From positions 208,021 to 272,020 of the forward strand of contig CANMQO010000008.1 in assembly GCA_947500055.1 (NCBI GenBank): 64,000 nt of DNA. Direction: 5' to 3'. The stretch is from an uncultured Paracoccaceae bacterium. GTDB lineage: Bacteria > Pseudomonadota > Alphaproteobacteria > Rhodobacterales > Rhodobacteraceae. The number at the start of each line of letters is the position of its first letter. The stretch's first letter is position 1. Below are positions 1 through 9,462 of this stretch, in pieces. A program made the translations under genes and the position numbers. The notes beneath the pieces were generated by a model. The model had not been told where the DNA came from. It saw only the letters and a program-made list of their open reading frames with translations, and searched no databases.

Positions 1-519
1 CCAGACGCCCAAGGGGCGGACAACACGCTCCGTCGCCTCACCCGCCTCATCCTGATAGGCAATATGCAAGCGGGTCAGGCTTTCGGATGCGGCCTCGACT
101 TGGTCCAGATAGCAGCGCCAATTGCCGCCCTGCCAAGGGGTCTGGATCGCGTGAATACTGATATGACCAACCCGTTCACGCGCCTCTTCCGGCAGCACAG
201 CGTCAATCTTGACCATCGCCTCCTGGGCAGAGGCCGCCATTTTGGAGCCGCCCCAGCTTTGCAGAATGCGGGCACCGGCCACAAGGGCCACCATCTCATC
301 ATGGGTGAACATCAGCGGCGGCAGGTCATAGCCGTCGCGCATCAGATATCCGACGCCCGCCTCACCCTCAATCGGAACGCCGGAGCCGATCAGATGCGCC
401 ACGTCACGATAAATCGTGCGCGGCGTCACCTCCAGCTTTTCGGCCAGCTGGGCCGCCGTGGTCAGCCGACCGCCACGCAGATATTGCAATATCTGGAACA
501 GACGGTCGGCGCGGCGCAT
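1..519 (-). CDS. WYL/YafY-family HTH transcriptional regulator (3' part cut by window edge)
   Basis: The frame opens with ATG at 519 and stays open for 173 codons to the window edge, so the C-terminus is missing. Residues 1-55 form a DeoR/HTH_11-type winged helix (RLFQILQYLRGG, then TTAAQLAEKLEVTPRTIYRD). The following part (IEGEAGVGYLMRDGYDLPPL) matches the start of the WYL-containing half of YafY-like regulators. Its ATG shares one base with the TAA stop of the VOC gene upstream, so the two are translationally coupled. YafY/VOC pairs are common and the regulator may control its neighbour. The ligand is unknown. Confidence 0.85.
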   Translation of the reverse strand, partial: MRRADRLFQILQYLRGGRLTTAAQLAEKLEVTPRTIYRDVAHLIGSGVPIEGEAGVGYLMRDGYDLPPLMFTHDEMVALVAGARILQSWGGSKMAASAQEAMVKIDAVLPEEARERVGHISIHAIQTPWQGGNWRCYLDQVEAASESLTRLHIAYQDEAGEATERVVRPLGVW

Positions 520-884
520 TATTTGGCCGCCTCGAACAGGCCAATCGAATTGCCATCGGGATCCTTGGCATAGGCAAAGCGGCCAAAGGGCATGGCGATC
601 ACATCGCCGACAATCTCACCCCCGGCGGTTTTGCAGCGCTCCATGCCGGCTTCCAGACTGTCTTCCAGACCCAGATGGATCGTGTTGCCACCATCCGGCG
701 CAGGTGTGCCGGGATAAAGATGGCCACCGGCATCGTCCATTGACCCGCCCAGCACCGCCATCGGATTGGGGCCGGAATTGTCGATTGTCATCTCATAGCC
801 AAAAACCTTGTTGTAAAAGGCCACCGACTTTTCCATATCCGTCACCGGAATTTCACCCCAAACGATAATATTGCGTCCGCTCAT
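519..884 (-). CDS. VOC family (glyoxalase/bleomycin-resistance fold) protein
   Basis: A 121-aa protein starting MSGRNIIVWGEIPVTD. The ATG at 884 is chosen over an upstream in-frame ATG at 929 because AGGAGAT lies at normal distance before it. The sequence has the paired beta-alpha-beta layout of the VOC superfamily: an N-terminal EIPVTDMEKSVAFYNKVFG module and a C-terminal FGRFAYAKDPDGNSIGLFE module with the usual metal or substrate Glu near the end. Members include glyoxalases, dioxygenases and antibiotic-binding proteins, and the substrate cannot be told here. The gene is coupled to the WYL regulator downstream. Confidence 0.88.
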   Translation of the reverse strand: MSGRNIIVWGEIPVTDMEKSVAFYNKVFGYEMTIDNSGPNPMAVLGGSMDDAGGHLYPGTPAPDGGNTIHLGLEDSLEAGMERCKTAGGEIVGDVIAMPFGRFAYAKDPDGNSIGLFEAAK

Positions 885-961
885 CTTTCCATCTCCTTGA
901 TTGATCGGTTGATGAGCCGCTTTAATCATACCCCTGCTGACAGCGTTATGTCAGCATGATT

Positions 962-1723
962 TCAGGAGCCGGCATTTGGCAGCCAGCCAAGGCCCGCGTG
1001 GGTATCGTTGCGAGGTTTGTATTCGGCAGAAACCCAGCCGTCATAGCCATCGGCATCAAGCGCTGCAAAGAAGGCGGGATAGTCGATCTCACCCTTGTCA
1101 GGCTCAGACCGGTCCGGGGGCTGGGCGATCTGCACATGGGTGGTGATGTCACGCATCTCGGCCCAGAGGGCGATGGGATCACCATGAATGCGGGCGGCGT
1201 GATAGGCATCAAACTGCAACCGGAGATTCGGGGCATTCACTGCCTCAATCACCTCGCGGGCCAGATAGAAGTCGGACAGGAAATATCCGAGCTTGTCGGC
1301 CGGGTTCAGCGGCTCGATCGTCAGGCTTTGTTGCGGGGCCTCGGCAGCGGCCCAGCGGAGGTTCTCGATCAGCATCGCCTTGGCCTCATCGCCCGACGCC
1401 TCACCCGCCATGACATGCAGGTGGCGGGCATGCAGGGTGCGGGCATAGCGGGCGGCACGAGGAAAGTCGCGGCGAAACCGGGCTTGCAGATCAGGCACAG
1501 CCGCCCAACCCGGATCGCCGCCGGTATAGTTCGGGGGCGGGCAATTGATCAGCGCCATGCTCTGCTCATAGCGGGCCAATTCGTTGACGATGTCCTGCGC
1601 GTTGACATCATAGGGGGACAGCACCTCCACCGCATCAAACCCGGCCTCCTTGGCGGCGGCAAAACGTTCGATGAACGGCAATTCGGTAAAGAGCCATGTC
1701 AGGTTGGCACAGAATTTCGGCAT
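962..1723 (-). CDS. hyi: hydroxypyruvate isomerase family TIM-barrel protein
   Basis: 253 aa, an AP-endonuclease-2 (xylose-isomerase-like) TIM barrel. It starts MPKFCANLTWLF at 1723, where an AAGGA sits upstream; a frame open to 1789 would add a non-conserved tail. Likely metal and catalytic residues are E137 (TIEPLNP), D172 (QFDAYH), H196 and E234 (SAEYKP), the layout seen in Hyi, which interconverts hydroxypyruvate and tartronate semialdehyde in glyoxylate metabolism. No other glyoxylate genes flank it, so a different sugar or keto-acid substrate (an OtnI-like isomerase) remains possible. Confidence 0.82.
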   Translation of the reverse strand: MPKFCANLTWLFTELPFIERFAAAKEAGFDAVEVLSPYDVNAQDIVNELARYEQSMALINCPPPNYTGGDPGWAAVPDLQARFRRDFPRAARYARTLHARHLHVMAGEASGDEAKAMLIENLRWAAAEAPQQSLTIEPLNPADKLGYFLSDFYLAREVIEAVNAPNLRLQFDAYHAARIHGDPIALWAEMRDITTHVQIAQPPDRSEPDKGEIDYPAFFAALDADGYDGWVSAEYKPRNDTHAGLGWLPNAGS

Positions 1724-1841
1724 ATCGGGCGTCCTTCGGTCAATCCGGTAAGTTTTCACGAAAGTCAGCCGATCATGCAATAGTTGCAAAACGAAACCAG
1801 TACATTACGGTCATCGGCAATCCACCGGGAGCAGATAATAA

Positions 1842-2033
1842 ATGAAGTCATTCGTTCGGTTTATCGTCAGTCTGCTTATGCCGATTATCCTCATCGCGGG
1901 GGGCGGGATGCTGACGGGGTGGGGCATTACCAATGAATGGGACTACGTCGCCTGGGCGGGTATCGGCATGCTGGCGGCGGGGATCATCTGGGGGCTGGTC
2001 CTTTGGCTTTGGGTCGACCTGAACAGCTGGTAG
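1842..2033 (+). CDS. small two-helix membrane protein, function unknown
   Basis: 63 aa with GGGAG upstream of the ATG. Two hydrophobic segments (about residues 5-25 and 34-57) leave only short polar ends, so it should be an inner-membrane hairpin. It stands alone between two minus-strand genes. No family is recognised. The good ribosome binding site and clean membrane topology are the only support that it is expressed. Confidence 0.55.
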   Translation: MKSFVRFIVSLLMPIILIAGGGMLTGWGITNEWDYVAWAGIGMLAAGIIWGLVLWLWVDLNSW

Positions 2034-2136
2034 GGACCCAACCGGCGCCGCCCAACAATAAAAGGTCCACTTTGGCCGGCTTGACTGCTTCAAAACGAAC
2101 ATCCGCTTGCACGCTGCAAATCGCCTTATGGAATCT

Positions 2137-2910
2137 TCATTGTTCGCCGAGACCGTCCTTGAGTTGCTTTCGGACAATCAAGTCGATCCTCGTGTCTTGA
2201 AACGAAAAGATCCCCGTCTGCCTAAGCGCTTCGCGGGTCGAGATTCTCTCGGGTAGTTTTTTCCAGATTGTGGCCGATGCATACGGCGCCATGCGCGGTC
2301 GTGTGGCGACACCCATCGTCATGCCGTTCAGGTATCTGATCTGTTGCCGGTGCGCGGGAAAAAGGATCGATTCAGACAGAAAGCCGTCCTCGCTGTTTGC
2401 GCTTTCCAGGAGATAAATCCGATTGCCTTTGTAGGCCGCGAGTCCTGCATATTTGGTCTTTTGAACGATGCTTTCGTCTTCGCTCAGCGCGCGCTCGAAG
2501 GTATGGGACACGATGTAACCGCCTTCCTCGCGCAACCAGATCAGCGTGCGCATGATCTTGTCTTCCCAAGTGGGCGTCATGAAGTGACCGTGATAAAAGC
2601 CCAGGTAACGCCGCAAGGGTCCGGCCTGATTTTCGAATATGCTGGAGAGAAGGCCCGCGGGTCCCTTTCTGGTTGGATTTTGCAGGCGGGTACGCTTTGC
2701 CGCGAAGGCTGCGCCATCAGCGTCCAGATCCTCTTCGCTGACATTGAAATGCTGCGCAATGCGCCGCAGGTTGTGGGCGGACGGCATACCGCCGCCGTTC
2801 AGATAGCGATTGAACTGCTGGCGGTTCAGACCAATGTCGCGGCAGACCTGGGCGATACTGCCATAGTCTGCACACAGCGACCTGAGGTTTCGCGAGAAAT
2901 TTTCTGACAT
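2137..2910 (-). CDS. XRE-type helix-turn-helix transcriptional regulator
   Basis: 257 aa, start MSENFSRNLRSLCADYG at 2910 with AAGGA upstream. Residues 6-60 form an XRE/lambda-repressor-like HTH (SIAQVCRDIGLNRQQFNRYLNGG). The remaining 190 residues are a predicted ligand-sensing region of no recognised family. Only 126 bp separate it from the oppositely transcribed hydrolase-transporter operon, which contains TTAC/GTAA repeats, so it is the likely local regulator of that operon. The inducer is unknown. Confidence 0.85.
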   Translation of the reverse strand: MSENFSRNLRSLCADYGSIAQVCRDIGLNRQQFNRYLNGGGMPSAHNLRRIAQHFNVSEEDLDADGAAFAAKRTRLQNPTRKGPAGLLSSIFENQAGPLRRYLGFYHGHFMTPTWEDKIMRTLIWLREEGGYIVSHTFERALSEDESIVQKTKYAGLAAYKGNRIYLLESANSEDGFLSESILFPAHRQQIRYLNGMTMGVATRPRMAPYASATIWKKLPERISTREALRQTGIFSFQDTRIDLIVRKQLKDGLGEQ

Positions 2911-2940
2911 TCTGCAAATTCCTTCGCAACTGTTCGCCAA

Positions 2941-2980
2941 TATGCTTACATTTGCGTACAATAGTGTAAAGTCGCTTACT
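2941..2980. promoter_or_regulatory. putative operator/promoter between divergent HTH regulator and hydrolase operon
   Basis: This AT-rich stretch in the 126-bp divergent region carries repeated TTAC/GTAC/GTAA blocks, including the imperfect inverted repeat GTAAAGTCGCTTAC at 2966-2979 and a GCTTAC...GCGTAC pair at 2944-2959. Autoregulating HTH proteins commonly bind such sites between divergent promoters. The assignment is inferred from position and symmetry only. Confidence 0.35.
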
Positions 2981-3036
2981 TGGTAGAATGTCCAAACTGC
3001 GCCACGCTGTGCTTGCAACTTGCGGGTGGTGGAAGC

Positions 3037-5019
3037 GTGCTGGACAGCATCAATATGATCGAGAACGAATGGATCGTTCTGCCCGACGGGCGAAGGCTGG
3101 CTGCCCGGATCTGGCTCCCCAATGTCAAAGAACCCGCGCCGGCAATTCTAGAATACCTCCCCTATCGCAAGCGTGACGGCACGGCCCCACGCGACGAAAC
3201 CACGCATCGGGTGTTTGCCGCGAATGGCTACGCCTGTGTGCGTGTCGACATCGCCGGAACCGGCGACAGCGAAGGGCGCTTTGACGACGAATACTCTGAG
3301 CAGGAGTTGTCGGACGGCGAAGCGGTGCTGGCGTGGATCGCAGCGCAGGACTGGTGTGACGGCAACGTCGGAATGATCGGGATCAGCTGGGGTGGGTTCA
3401 ACGGCTTGCAACTGGCCTATCGCCGCCCACCTGAACTGAAAGCTGTGGTGAGCATCGCCTCGACCACCGACCGCTATGCTGACGACATTCATTTCATGGG
3501 CGGCTGTCTGCTAAGCGACAATGCCAATTGGGCGGCACAGATGTTCGCCTATCTGTCGCGCCCTGCGGACCCTGAATTGCGGCCTGACTGGCGCGAGGAC
3601 TGGATCGCGCGAATGGAGAACTTGCCGGATCTGGCGGCCGATTGGCTGGCGCATCCAACCCGTGACAAGTTCTGGGAACATGGGTCGGTTTGCGAGGACT
3701 GGACCCGGATCGAGGTGCCGGTTCTGGCGATCACCGGTTGGGCGGATGCTTATGTCAATACGCCTTTGACATTGGTGGAAAAGCTGAGTTCTCCGACAAA
3801 AGCGCTGATCGGCCCGTGGGAGCATCGCTATCCGCATATCTCCAAAATCGCGGCCGCAGATGCCCATTCCGAGATATTGGGATGGTTCGACCGATGGCTG
3901 AAGGGCGAATTGAACGGTGCCGAAATGCTGCCCGATTTCAGGACATTCGTGCAGGAACATGACGATCCGTCCAGCAAGAACAAGCCGCGCAAAGGGCGGT
4001 GGGTGGCCGAGGACGTCTGGCCTTCGGAAAACATTCAAGAACACAGCTATTATCTGGGCAAACGTGCGCTTTGCGTGGAACCCGAAGTTGCCGATGTTCG
4101 GATTTCCACCCCCGCTGACCTCGGCGCGGCCAGTGGGTATTTCTGCGCCGGGATGCGGATCGACAATGAATTGCCCAAGGACCAGCAACACGACGACGCG
4201 CTATCAACATGCTTTGATGTGGAGCTGCCCGCCGCGCTTGAGATTGTCGGCCGCCCACGCCTGAAACTTGCGTTCCGCGTGGATCAGCCTATCGCGCAAG
4301 TGGTGGCAAGGCTGTGTGACGTCGCGCCCGATGAGGTGTCGCAACGGATCACTTATCGACCTTTCAATCTGACACACCACCGCGGTCATGAAGCGCCTGA
4401 AGCCTTGGAACCCGGCAAGCTCTATGAGGTTGAGTTCGAACTGAACGCCTGCGCGCATCGGCTGCAACCGGGACATCGTTTGAGGCTGGCGCTGTCAACG
4501 TCATATTGGCCGATTGTCTGGCCCGCCCCGAAACCCGTTGAGATCACGCTTGCTTGCGACGGATGCCAATTGGTCCTGCCGGTGCGCCAAGTCGAGGTAG
4601 AGCCGGAGCCCGCCAATCCCGGACCGCCTGACAGCTTTCCCGTGCTCAATGCGGATGTGCTGCGTGCACCGTTGAGTTCGGTGCAGCGGGGCACGGATGA
4701 TAAGGGGCACACAACGCTTGATACGTTCGATGATTTCGGCATGTCACGCGATCCCTACCATGGCCTTGTCAGCGGTAGTGATGTGAGGATGCACTATGCA
4801 GTTCATCCCGAGAATCCTGCTTCTGCGGAATTCAGCGCGGACTGGACCTTTGAGTTCCAGCGCGATGACTGGCAAGTCCAGATTGACACTCATTCGCGCA
4901 TGTCCTGCGACGAGATCAATTTTTACCTGCACCGCGAACTACGGGCCACCGAAGGGCCGAATGAAACTGAAGTCCTGACAAAGGAATGGTCAAGGACCAT
5001 TCCACGTGGACTTCTTTAA
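3037..5019 (+). CDS. CocE/NonD-family (peptidase S15) alpha/beta hydrolase
   Basis: About 660 aa. The N-terminal alpha/beta-hydrolase core has the nucleophile elbow GISWGG (Ser about residue 117), an acid in GWADAYVN (Asp 237) and a His in GPWEHRYPH (263 or 267). The C-terminal jelly-roll domain is typical of X-Pro dipeptidyl-peptidase/CocE acylases, which cleave amides or esters such as acyl-peptides and cocaine. The GTG at 3037, after GGTGGAAG, gives an N-terminus like family members; ATG 3055 is the alternative. A further C-terminal extension of about 130 residues follows. It leads the oligopeptide-transporter operon, so it probably hydrolyses the imported compound. Confidence 0.85.
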   Translation: MLDSINMIENEWIVLPDGRRLAARIWLPNVKEPAPAILEYLPYRKRDGTAPRDETTHRVFAANGYACVRVDIAGTGDSEGRFDDEYSEQELSDGEAVLAWIAAQDWCDGNVGMIGISWGGFNGLQLAYRRPPELKAVVSIASTTDRYADDIHFMGGCLLSDNANWAAQMFAYLSRPADPELRPDWREDWIARMENLPDLAADWLAHPTRDKFWEHGSVCEDWTRIEVPVLAITGWADAYVNTPLTLVEKLSSPTKALIGPWEHRYPHISKIAAADAHSEILGWFDRWLKGELNGAEMLPDFRTFVQEHDDPSSKNKPRKGRWVAEDVWPSENIQEHSYYLGKRALCVEPEVADVRISTPADLGAASGYFCAGMRIDNELPKDQQHDDALSTCFDVELPAALEIVGRPRLKLAFRVDQPIAQVVARLCDVAPDEVSQRITYRPFNLTHHRGHEAPEALEPGKLYEVEFELNACAHRLQPGHRLRLALSTSYWPIVWPAPKPVEITLACDGCQLVLPVRQVEVEPEPANPGPPDSFPVLNADVLRAPLSSVQRGTDDKGHTTLDTFDDFGMSRDPYHGLVSGSDVRMHYAVHPENPASAEFSADWTFEFQRDDWQVQIDTHSRMSCDEINFYLHRELRATEGPNETEVLTKEWSRTIPRGLL

Positions 5020-5040
5020 CTATCCAAAGGGAGACGAGAC

Positions 5041-6603
5041 ATGAAAATCGAATGGATGAAGGCACCCACTGGGCGCCGCAGTTTTTTGAAAGGGGCGACA
5101 GCGCTTGGCGCAGCGGCCGCAATGCCGATGGGCTGGGCCGGGCACGCCTTTGCCCAGGACGCCGGCACGCTGCGGGTGCGGGCCTATGGCGACGCGCCGA
5201 ACATGGATCCGGCACACAGCGTCGGCGTGGTAGAAGAAGAGATCCACGCGTCGATCTACAATAAGCTGATCCAATACAAACCTGGGTCCGAATGGGGCTG
5301 GCAACTGGATGCCGCCGCGATGATCGAACAGGTCGACCCGACCCATGTCAAATTCGCGCTGCGCGACGATATCGGTTTCACCAACGGCCATGGCGCGATG
5401 ACCGCCGAGGACGTGAAGTTCAGCTTTGAACGCATCGTGGCGGATGCCACCGAAAGCCCGAACAAGCCGGATATGGGACCGCTCAGCCATGTCGAAGTCA
5501 CTGGCGAACGCGAAGGCACAATCGTTCTGAACGAACCTTTCGCGCCGCTCTGGTCGATTGCTTTGCCTTACATCACAGGCAACATCGTATCGAAGGCTGC
5601 CGTCGAAGCGGCAGGCGGTCGGATCGGCTCTGATCCCGTCGCCGAAAGTGGCCCCTACTTGCGCGCAAGCTGGAGCCCCAAGGAAAAGACGGTGCTGCAG
5701 CGCAACCCCGACTGGAAAGGCGATGCACCTGCCTGGGACACAATCGAGATTTATCCGATCGACGATGAAAACACCGCCGAGATCGCATTTGAAGCGGGTG
5801 AACTGGATCTGACCCGCGTGTCTCTGGGTTCGGTCGCGCGTTACCGTGACGGCGTGCCGAATGGTGGGACACTCGTTGAGAATCCGTCGCTGTTTTATGT
5901 CTGGCTGGGGATGAACCTGGATCACCCCAAATTGCAGAACAAAAAGCTGCGTCAGGCAATCCAGCACGCCATTGATGTGCCGACGATCCTGGAGGCTTCC
6001 TATTTTGGCGCAGCCGAACCTTCGACTGGCATCATCGCGCCGGGACTGGCGGGGAACCGCGCCCAAGGCATGGTGGCACCGCAGGCCAACATTGAAAAGG
6101 CAATGGCGCTGTTGGCAGAATCCGGCGAAACGAATGTCACCCTGTCGCTCGATATCCTGAACAAGACGACCTACACCACGATGGCGCAGGTCATTCAGGC
6201 GATGCTGGCGCAAATCGGGATCACGCTGGAAATCAACGTGCTTGAATCCGGGGCTTTCTGGGCCAGCGGCGACAATGAGGACTTGCAGCTTGTGCTCAAC
6301 CGGTTCTCGATGGCACCCGATCCGTCCTATGCCACCGCCTGGTTCACCACCGAGCAGGCAGGCATCTGGAATTGGGAGCGCTTCCGCAACGAGGAGTTCG
6401 ATCAGCTTCATGCCGCAGCCTCGGCAGAAACTGACACGGCAAAACGTGCTGAAATGTATCAGCGCGCGCAGGATCTGATGGAAGAAAGCGGCGCCTATCG
6501 CTTTATCACCCACGAGGCGACGCCGGTTGTGCATTCCTCACGCGTGGTTCCCGCATTGCGCCCGGACGGGCTGTCGCTGCTGCGGTACTTCGGCAAGGCG
6601 TGA
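5041..6603 (+). CDS. ABC transporter substrate-binding protein, family 5 (peptide/nickel type), Tat-exported
   Basis: 520 aa with a twin-arginine signal (RRSFLKG, residues 12-18), a hydrophobic stretch and an AFA/QD cleavage site near 39, so it is exported folded to the periplasm. The SBP_bac_5 fold follows (YNKLIQY, DVKFSFERI, NPDW, AIDVPTIL). Family-5 proteins bind oligopeptides, opines, nickel or other small amides. AAGGGAGA precedes the ATG. It lies 21 bp after the hydrolase and 74 bp before the permease, with a hairpin in the gap that probably raises its expression over the membrane subunits. Confidence 0.93.
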   Translation: MKIEWMKAPTGRRSFLKGATALGAAAAMPMGWAGHAFAQDAGTLRVRAYGDAPNMDPAHSVGVVEEEIHASIYNKLIQYKPGSEWGWQLDAAAMIEQVDPTHVKFALRDDIGFTNGHGAMTAEDVKFSFERIVADATESPNKPDMGPLSHVEVTGEREGTIVLNEPFAPLWSIALPYITGNIVSKAAVEAAGGRIGSDPVAESGPYLRASWSPKEKTVLQRNPDWKGDAPAWDTIEIYPIDDENTAEIAFEAGELDLTRVSLGSVARYRDGVPNGGTLVENPSLFYVWLGMNLDHPKLQNKKLRQAIQHAIDVPTILEASYFGAAEPSTGIIAPGLAGNRAQGMVAPQANIEKAMALLAESGETNVTLSLDILNKTTYTTMAQVIQAMLAQIGITLEINVLESGAFWASGDNEDLQLVLNRFSMAPDPSYATAWFTTEQAGIWNWERFRNEEFDQLHAAASAETDTAKRAEMYQRAQDLMEESGAYRFITHEATPVVHSSRVVPALRPDGLSLLRYFGKA

Positions 6604-6620
6604 CCTCCCCACGCCTGGAT

Positions 6621-6646
6621 GTGCGGCTGCCTCCGGGTGGCCGCAC
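6621..6646 (+). terminator. hairpin between binding-protein gene and permease gene
   Basis: GTGCGGC at 6621-6627 pairs perfectly with GCCGCAC at 6640-6646. There is no T-run after it. Such hairpins after periplasmic binding-protein genes usually protect the upstream mRNA or cause partial termination, giving excess binding protein. Confidence 0.5.
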
Positions 6647-6677
6647 GTAATCTCCCATCTGGGGAAAGGAAAGACCC

Positions 6678-7616
6678 ATGCTGAGCTTTGCTCTGAGGCG
6701 GTTCGCGCTGGCTGCGCTGATACTGCTTGTGGCCGTAACTTTGATGTTCCTGATGATCCGCGCAGTTCCCGGTGATCCGGTACAGATCATGCTCGGGCCA
6801 CGCGCGACGCCGGAACTTCAGGCCCGGTTGACTGCGGAACTGGCGCTGGATCAGCCAATCTGGCGACAGTTGGTGATCTTCTATGGCAATATGCTTCAGG
6901 GTGATCTTGGCACCGATGTCTTTTCGGGGCGCTCGGTCACGCAAATCGTGTTTCAGCAGCTGCCTTTCACGCTGGAGTTGATCTTTGCCTCCATCATCTG
7001 GTCGGCCGCATTGGGTATCCTGCTTGGGGCATATGCTGCAGCTCATCCCAACACAGTGATCGACCGGACTGTCGCCGTCCTTTCGGTGAGTTTTGTCGCG
7101 GCCCCGGCGTTTGTCGTGGCCCTTTTGTCGTTACTTCTCTTTGCCGTCCATCTTCAATGGTTCCCGGCCATCGGCGTCGGCGACGGGTTCTGGGACAGGC
7201 TGGATCATCTGGTGTTACCGGCCTTTGCGATCGGGCTGAGTTGGGTCGGATACATCGCCCGTCTCGTGCGGGCCTCGATGCTTGAGGTGCTGGGCGAAAA
7301 CCACATCCGCACCGCTCGCGCGTTTGGGCTGGCCGAACGGCGCATCGTGATGGTCTATGCCCTTCGGATCGCCATTCTTCCCGTCGTCACGGTGATCGGC
7401 GTCGGTATGGGGTTCCTCCTGAGCGCCGCCGTTTTTGCCGAGATCGTCTTTGCTCGCCCGGGCCTGGGCAAACTTGTGATCGACAGTATCACCACCCGCA
7501 ACTACCCCATTGTCATGGGCTCGGTCCTGATCTCAACCGGCCTGTTTGTTGTGTCAACAGCCCTCGCTGACCTGATTAACGCATGGCTTGATCCACGCGC
7601 GAGGACATCGACATGA
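6678..7616 (+). CDS. ABC transporter permease, DppB/OppB type
   Basis: 312 aa with about six membrane helices and the BPD_transp_1 domain. The N-terminus (MLSFALRRFALAALILLVAVTLMFLMIRAVPGDPV) is the typical DppB beginning, and the EAA coupling loop is present (EVLGENHIRTARAFGLAERRI). It is the first of the two inner-membrane subunits. Its stop overlaps the start of the second permease by 4 bp. Confidence 0.93.
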   Translation: MLSFALRRFALAALILLVAVTLMFLMIRAVPGDPVQIMLGPRATPELQARLTAELALDQPIWRQLVIFYGNMLQGDLGTDVFSGRSVTQIVFQQLPFTLELIFASIIWSAALGILLGAYAAAHPNTVIDRTVAVLSVSFVAAPAFVVALLSLLLFAVHLQWFPAIGVGDGFWDRLDHLVLPAFAIGLSWVGYIARLVRASMLEVLGENHIRTARAFGLAERRIVMVYALRIAILPVVTVIGVGMGFLLSAAVFAEIVFARPGLGKLVIDSITTRNYPIVMGSVLISTGLFVVSTALADLINAWLDPRARTST

Positions 7617-8485
7617 CTGACGCCACCATCGAAAAACCCCGTTCCGAACTCGGGATCATCCTGACTGGAGTGGCCAGGAACCCGCTTGGACTGATGGGGC
7701 TGATCATCGTCGGCGCCATAGTGTTCAGCGCGATCTTCGCTGCATGGATCGTTCCCTACGACCCAATTGCCATGAATATTCAGGACCGGATGCAGGGCCC
7801 ATCGGCCAGCCATTGGCTGGGCACGGATCAGTTAGGCCGCGACACACTCAGCCGTGTCATCATGGGGGGGCAAGTGGCGCTCAAGGTCGCCCTGCCGGCC
7901 GTCTTCGGTGCCATGGTCATTGGCCTGACGCTGGGCATGATCGCAGGTTACGGGCCCAAATGGCTCGACAACATGCTGATGCTGCTTTTTGACACCATCC
8001 GGTCCTTCCCGACCGTGATGTTCGCGCTCGCTGTTGTCGCACTGGTCGGCCCCAGCCTGCAAACGGTGGTCTTTGTGGTCATGGCAACCTCGATCCCGAC
8101 CTATGGCCGGGTCGCGCGCACTCAGACGCTCACATTGCGCAATTCGGAATTCATTCTGGCGGAACGCTCCATGGGGGCCAGCATGGCCCGCATTCTGGGC
8201 GTGCATATGTTGCCCAACATCATTGGCGTGCTGGCGGTTCTGGCCGCAATGGACATTCCGACGGTGATTGCGCTTGAGGCAGGGCTGTCCTTCCTCGGTC
8301 TTGGGGTAAAACCACCCACACCAAGCTGGGGCGCACTATTGAAAGACGGCTATGCTCTGATCCGCCAGACCCCCTGGCTTGTCGTTGGTGGCGGCCTGCC
8401 GATCATCATAGCCACCCTCGGCTTCACGTTCCTGGGTGAATCCCTGCGCGACGTGGTTGATCCCAAATTGAGGAAGAACAGATGA
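7613..8485 (+). CDS. ABC transporter permease, DppC/OppC type
   Basis: 290 aa. It has the OppC N-terminal helix followed by the BPD_transp_1 domain, with the signature HWLGTDQLGRDTLSRV, an EAA loop around ERSMGASMARILGVHMLPN and the LSFLGLGVKPPTPSWG block. It forms the heterodimeric channel with the preceding gene, and its 3' end overlaps the ATPase gene by 4 bp. Confidence 0.93.
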   Translation: MTDATIEKPRSELGIILTGVARNPLGLMGLIIVGAIVFSAIFAAWIVPYDPIAMNIQDRMQGPSASHWLGTDQLGRDTLSRVIMGGQVALKVALPAVFGAMVIGLTLGMIAGYGPKWLDNMLMLLFDTIRSFPTVMFALAVVALVGPSLQTVVFVVMATSIPTYGRVARTQTLTLRNSEFILAERSMGASMARILGVHMLPNIIGVLAVLAAMDIPTVIALEAGLSFLGLGVKPPTPSWGALLKDGYALIRQTPWLVVGGGLPIIIATLGFTFLGESLRDVVDPKLRKNR

Positions 8486-9462
8486 CCGAGACCTTGTTGG
8501 AAATCGACGGTCTCAGCGTCGACTACGAAACCGAGCGCGGAGATCTGAAGGCGCTGCGCGATATCAGTTTCGATGTCCGCAAAGGGGAAATCGTGGGCAT
8601 CGTCGGCGAAAGCGGCTGTGGAAAATCGACGCTGATATCTTCGATACTGCGGCTGACCGCGCCGAATACGCGGTTTCGTCAGGGTGAGGTGCGGTTCAAG
8701 GGGCAGAACCTGTTACAGGCGACCGAACGCCAGATGCGCGACCTGCGCGGTGATGATATCTCGATCGTTTTTCAGGACCCGATGCAAACCCACAACCCGG
8801 TTCTGTCGGTGGGTCAGCAGATGGTGGACATTCAGCATCGTTCTTCTGCATCCAAGGCCGAGAAACGCGCCAAAGCCGCCAAGATGCTGGGCGCCGTCGG
8901 CATTCCCGATCCTGAGGCAAGACTGAGCCAGTTCCCACACGAATTCTCCGGCGGAATGCGCCAGCGGATCGCCATTGCCATGGCGCTTATGTCGGAACCT
9001 GATCTGCTGATTGCCGACGAACCGACAACGGCGCTCGACGCCACGCTTGAAGTGCAGATCATCGAGCGATTGCGGGAACTTCAGCGCGAGATGCATTGCG
9101 CGGTCCTGTTCATCTCGCACCATCTGGGCGTGATCGCGGAACTCTGCGACCGGGTGGTGGTGATGTATGCGGGGGCAGTCGTGGAAAGCGGCGATGTCCG
9201 CGAGATTTTCCACAACCCGAAACATCCATATACCCGCCGTCTGATCGAATGCGATCCGGGGCATATCAAGACCCGCGCGCGCGTATTGCCCACAATTCCG
9301 GGCGAGGTGCCCGATCTGGCCAACCTGCCCGGCGGCTGCATCTTTCGTGACCGCTGCGATCAGGCGATGGATCGCTGTGCGCAAGAGGTTCCGCCGCTGG
9401 AACGATTGGGCGAAGGTCACCTTGCTGCCTGCTGGCTGAACCACGAGGAGGTATCGGCATGA
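8482..9462 (+). CDS. ABC transporter ATP-binding protein, DppD/OppD type
   Basis: 326 aa. Walker A is GESGCGKST (residues 42-50), the signature is FSGGMRQR, and Walker B is LLIADEPTTALD. The C-terminal oligopeptide-transporter extension (HPYTRRLIECDPG, and the Cys-rich GCIFRDRCDQAMDRC segment) is present; in relatives it may hold an Fe-S cluster. It overlaps DppF by 4 bp, so all transporter subunits are translationally coupled. Confidence 0.93.
   Translation: MTETLLEIDGLSVDYETERGDLKALRDISFDVRKGEIVGIVGESGCGKSTLISSILRLTAPNTRFRQGEVRFKGQNLLQATERQMRDLRGDDISIVFQDPMQTHNPVLSVGQQMVDIQHRSSASKAEKRAKAAKMLGAVGIPDPEARLSQFPHEFSGGMRQRIAIAMALMSEPDLLIADEPTTALDATLEVQIIERLRELQREMHCAVLFISHHLGVIAELCDRVVVMYAGAVVESGDVREIFHNPKHPYTRRLIECDPGHIKTRARVLPTIPGEVPDLANLPGGCIFRDRCDQAMDRCAQEVPPLERLGEGHLAACWLNHEEVSA

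Noticed and set aside
962..1783. Overlapping plus-strand frame opposite the hydroxypyruvate isomerase-like gene
   Set aside because: Composition is that of a reverse-strand shadow, while the minus strand has TIM-barrel catalytic residues and a good ribosome site.
5020..6534. 504-codon open frame on the minus strand opposite the family-5 binding-protein gene
   Set aside because: It mirrors the real gene's codon structure, has no domain, and the plus-strand product has a Tat signal and clear family motifs.
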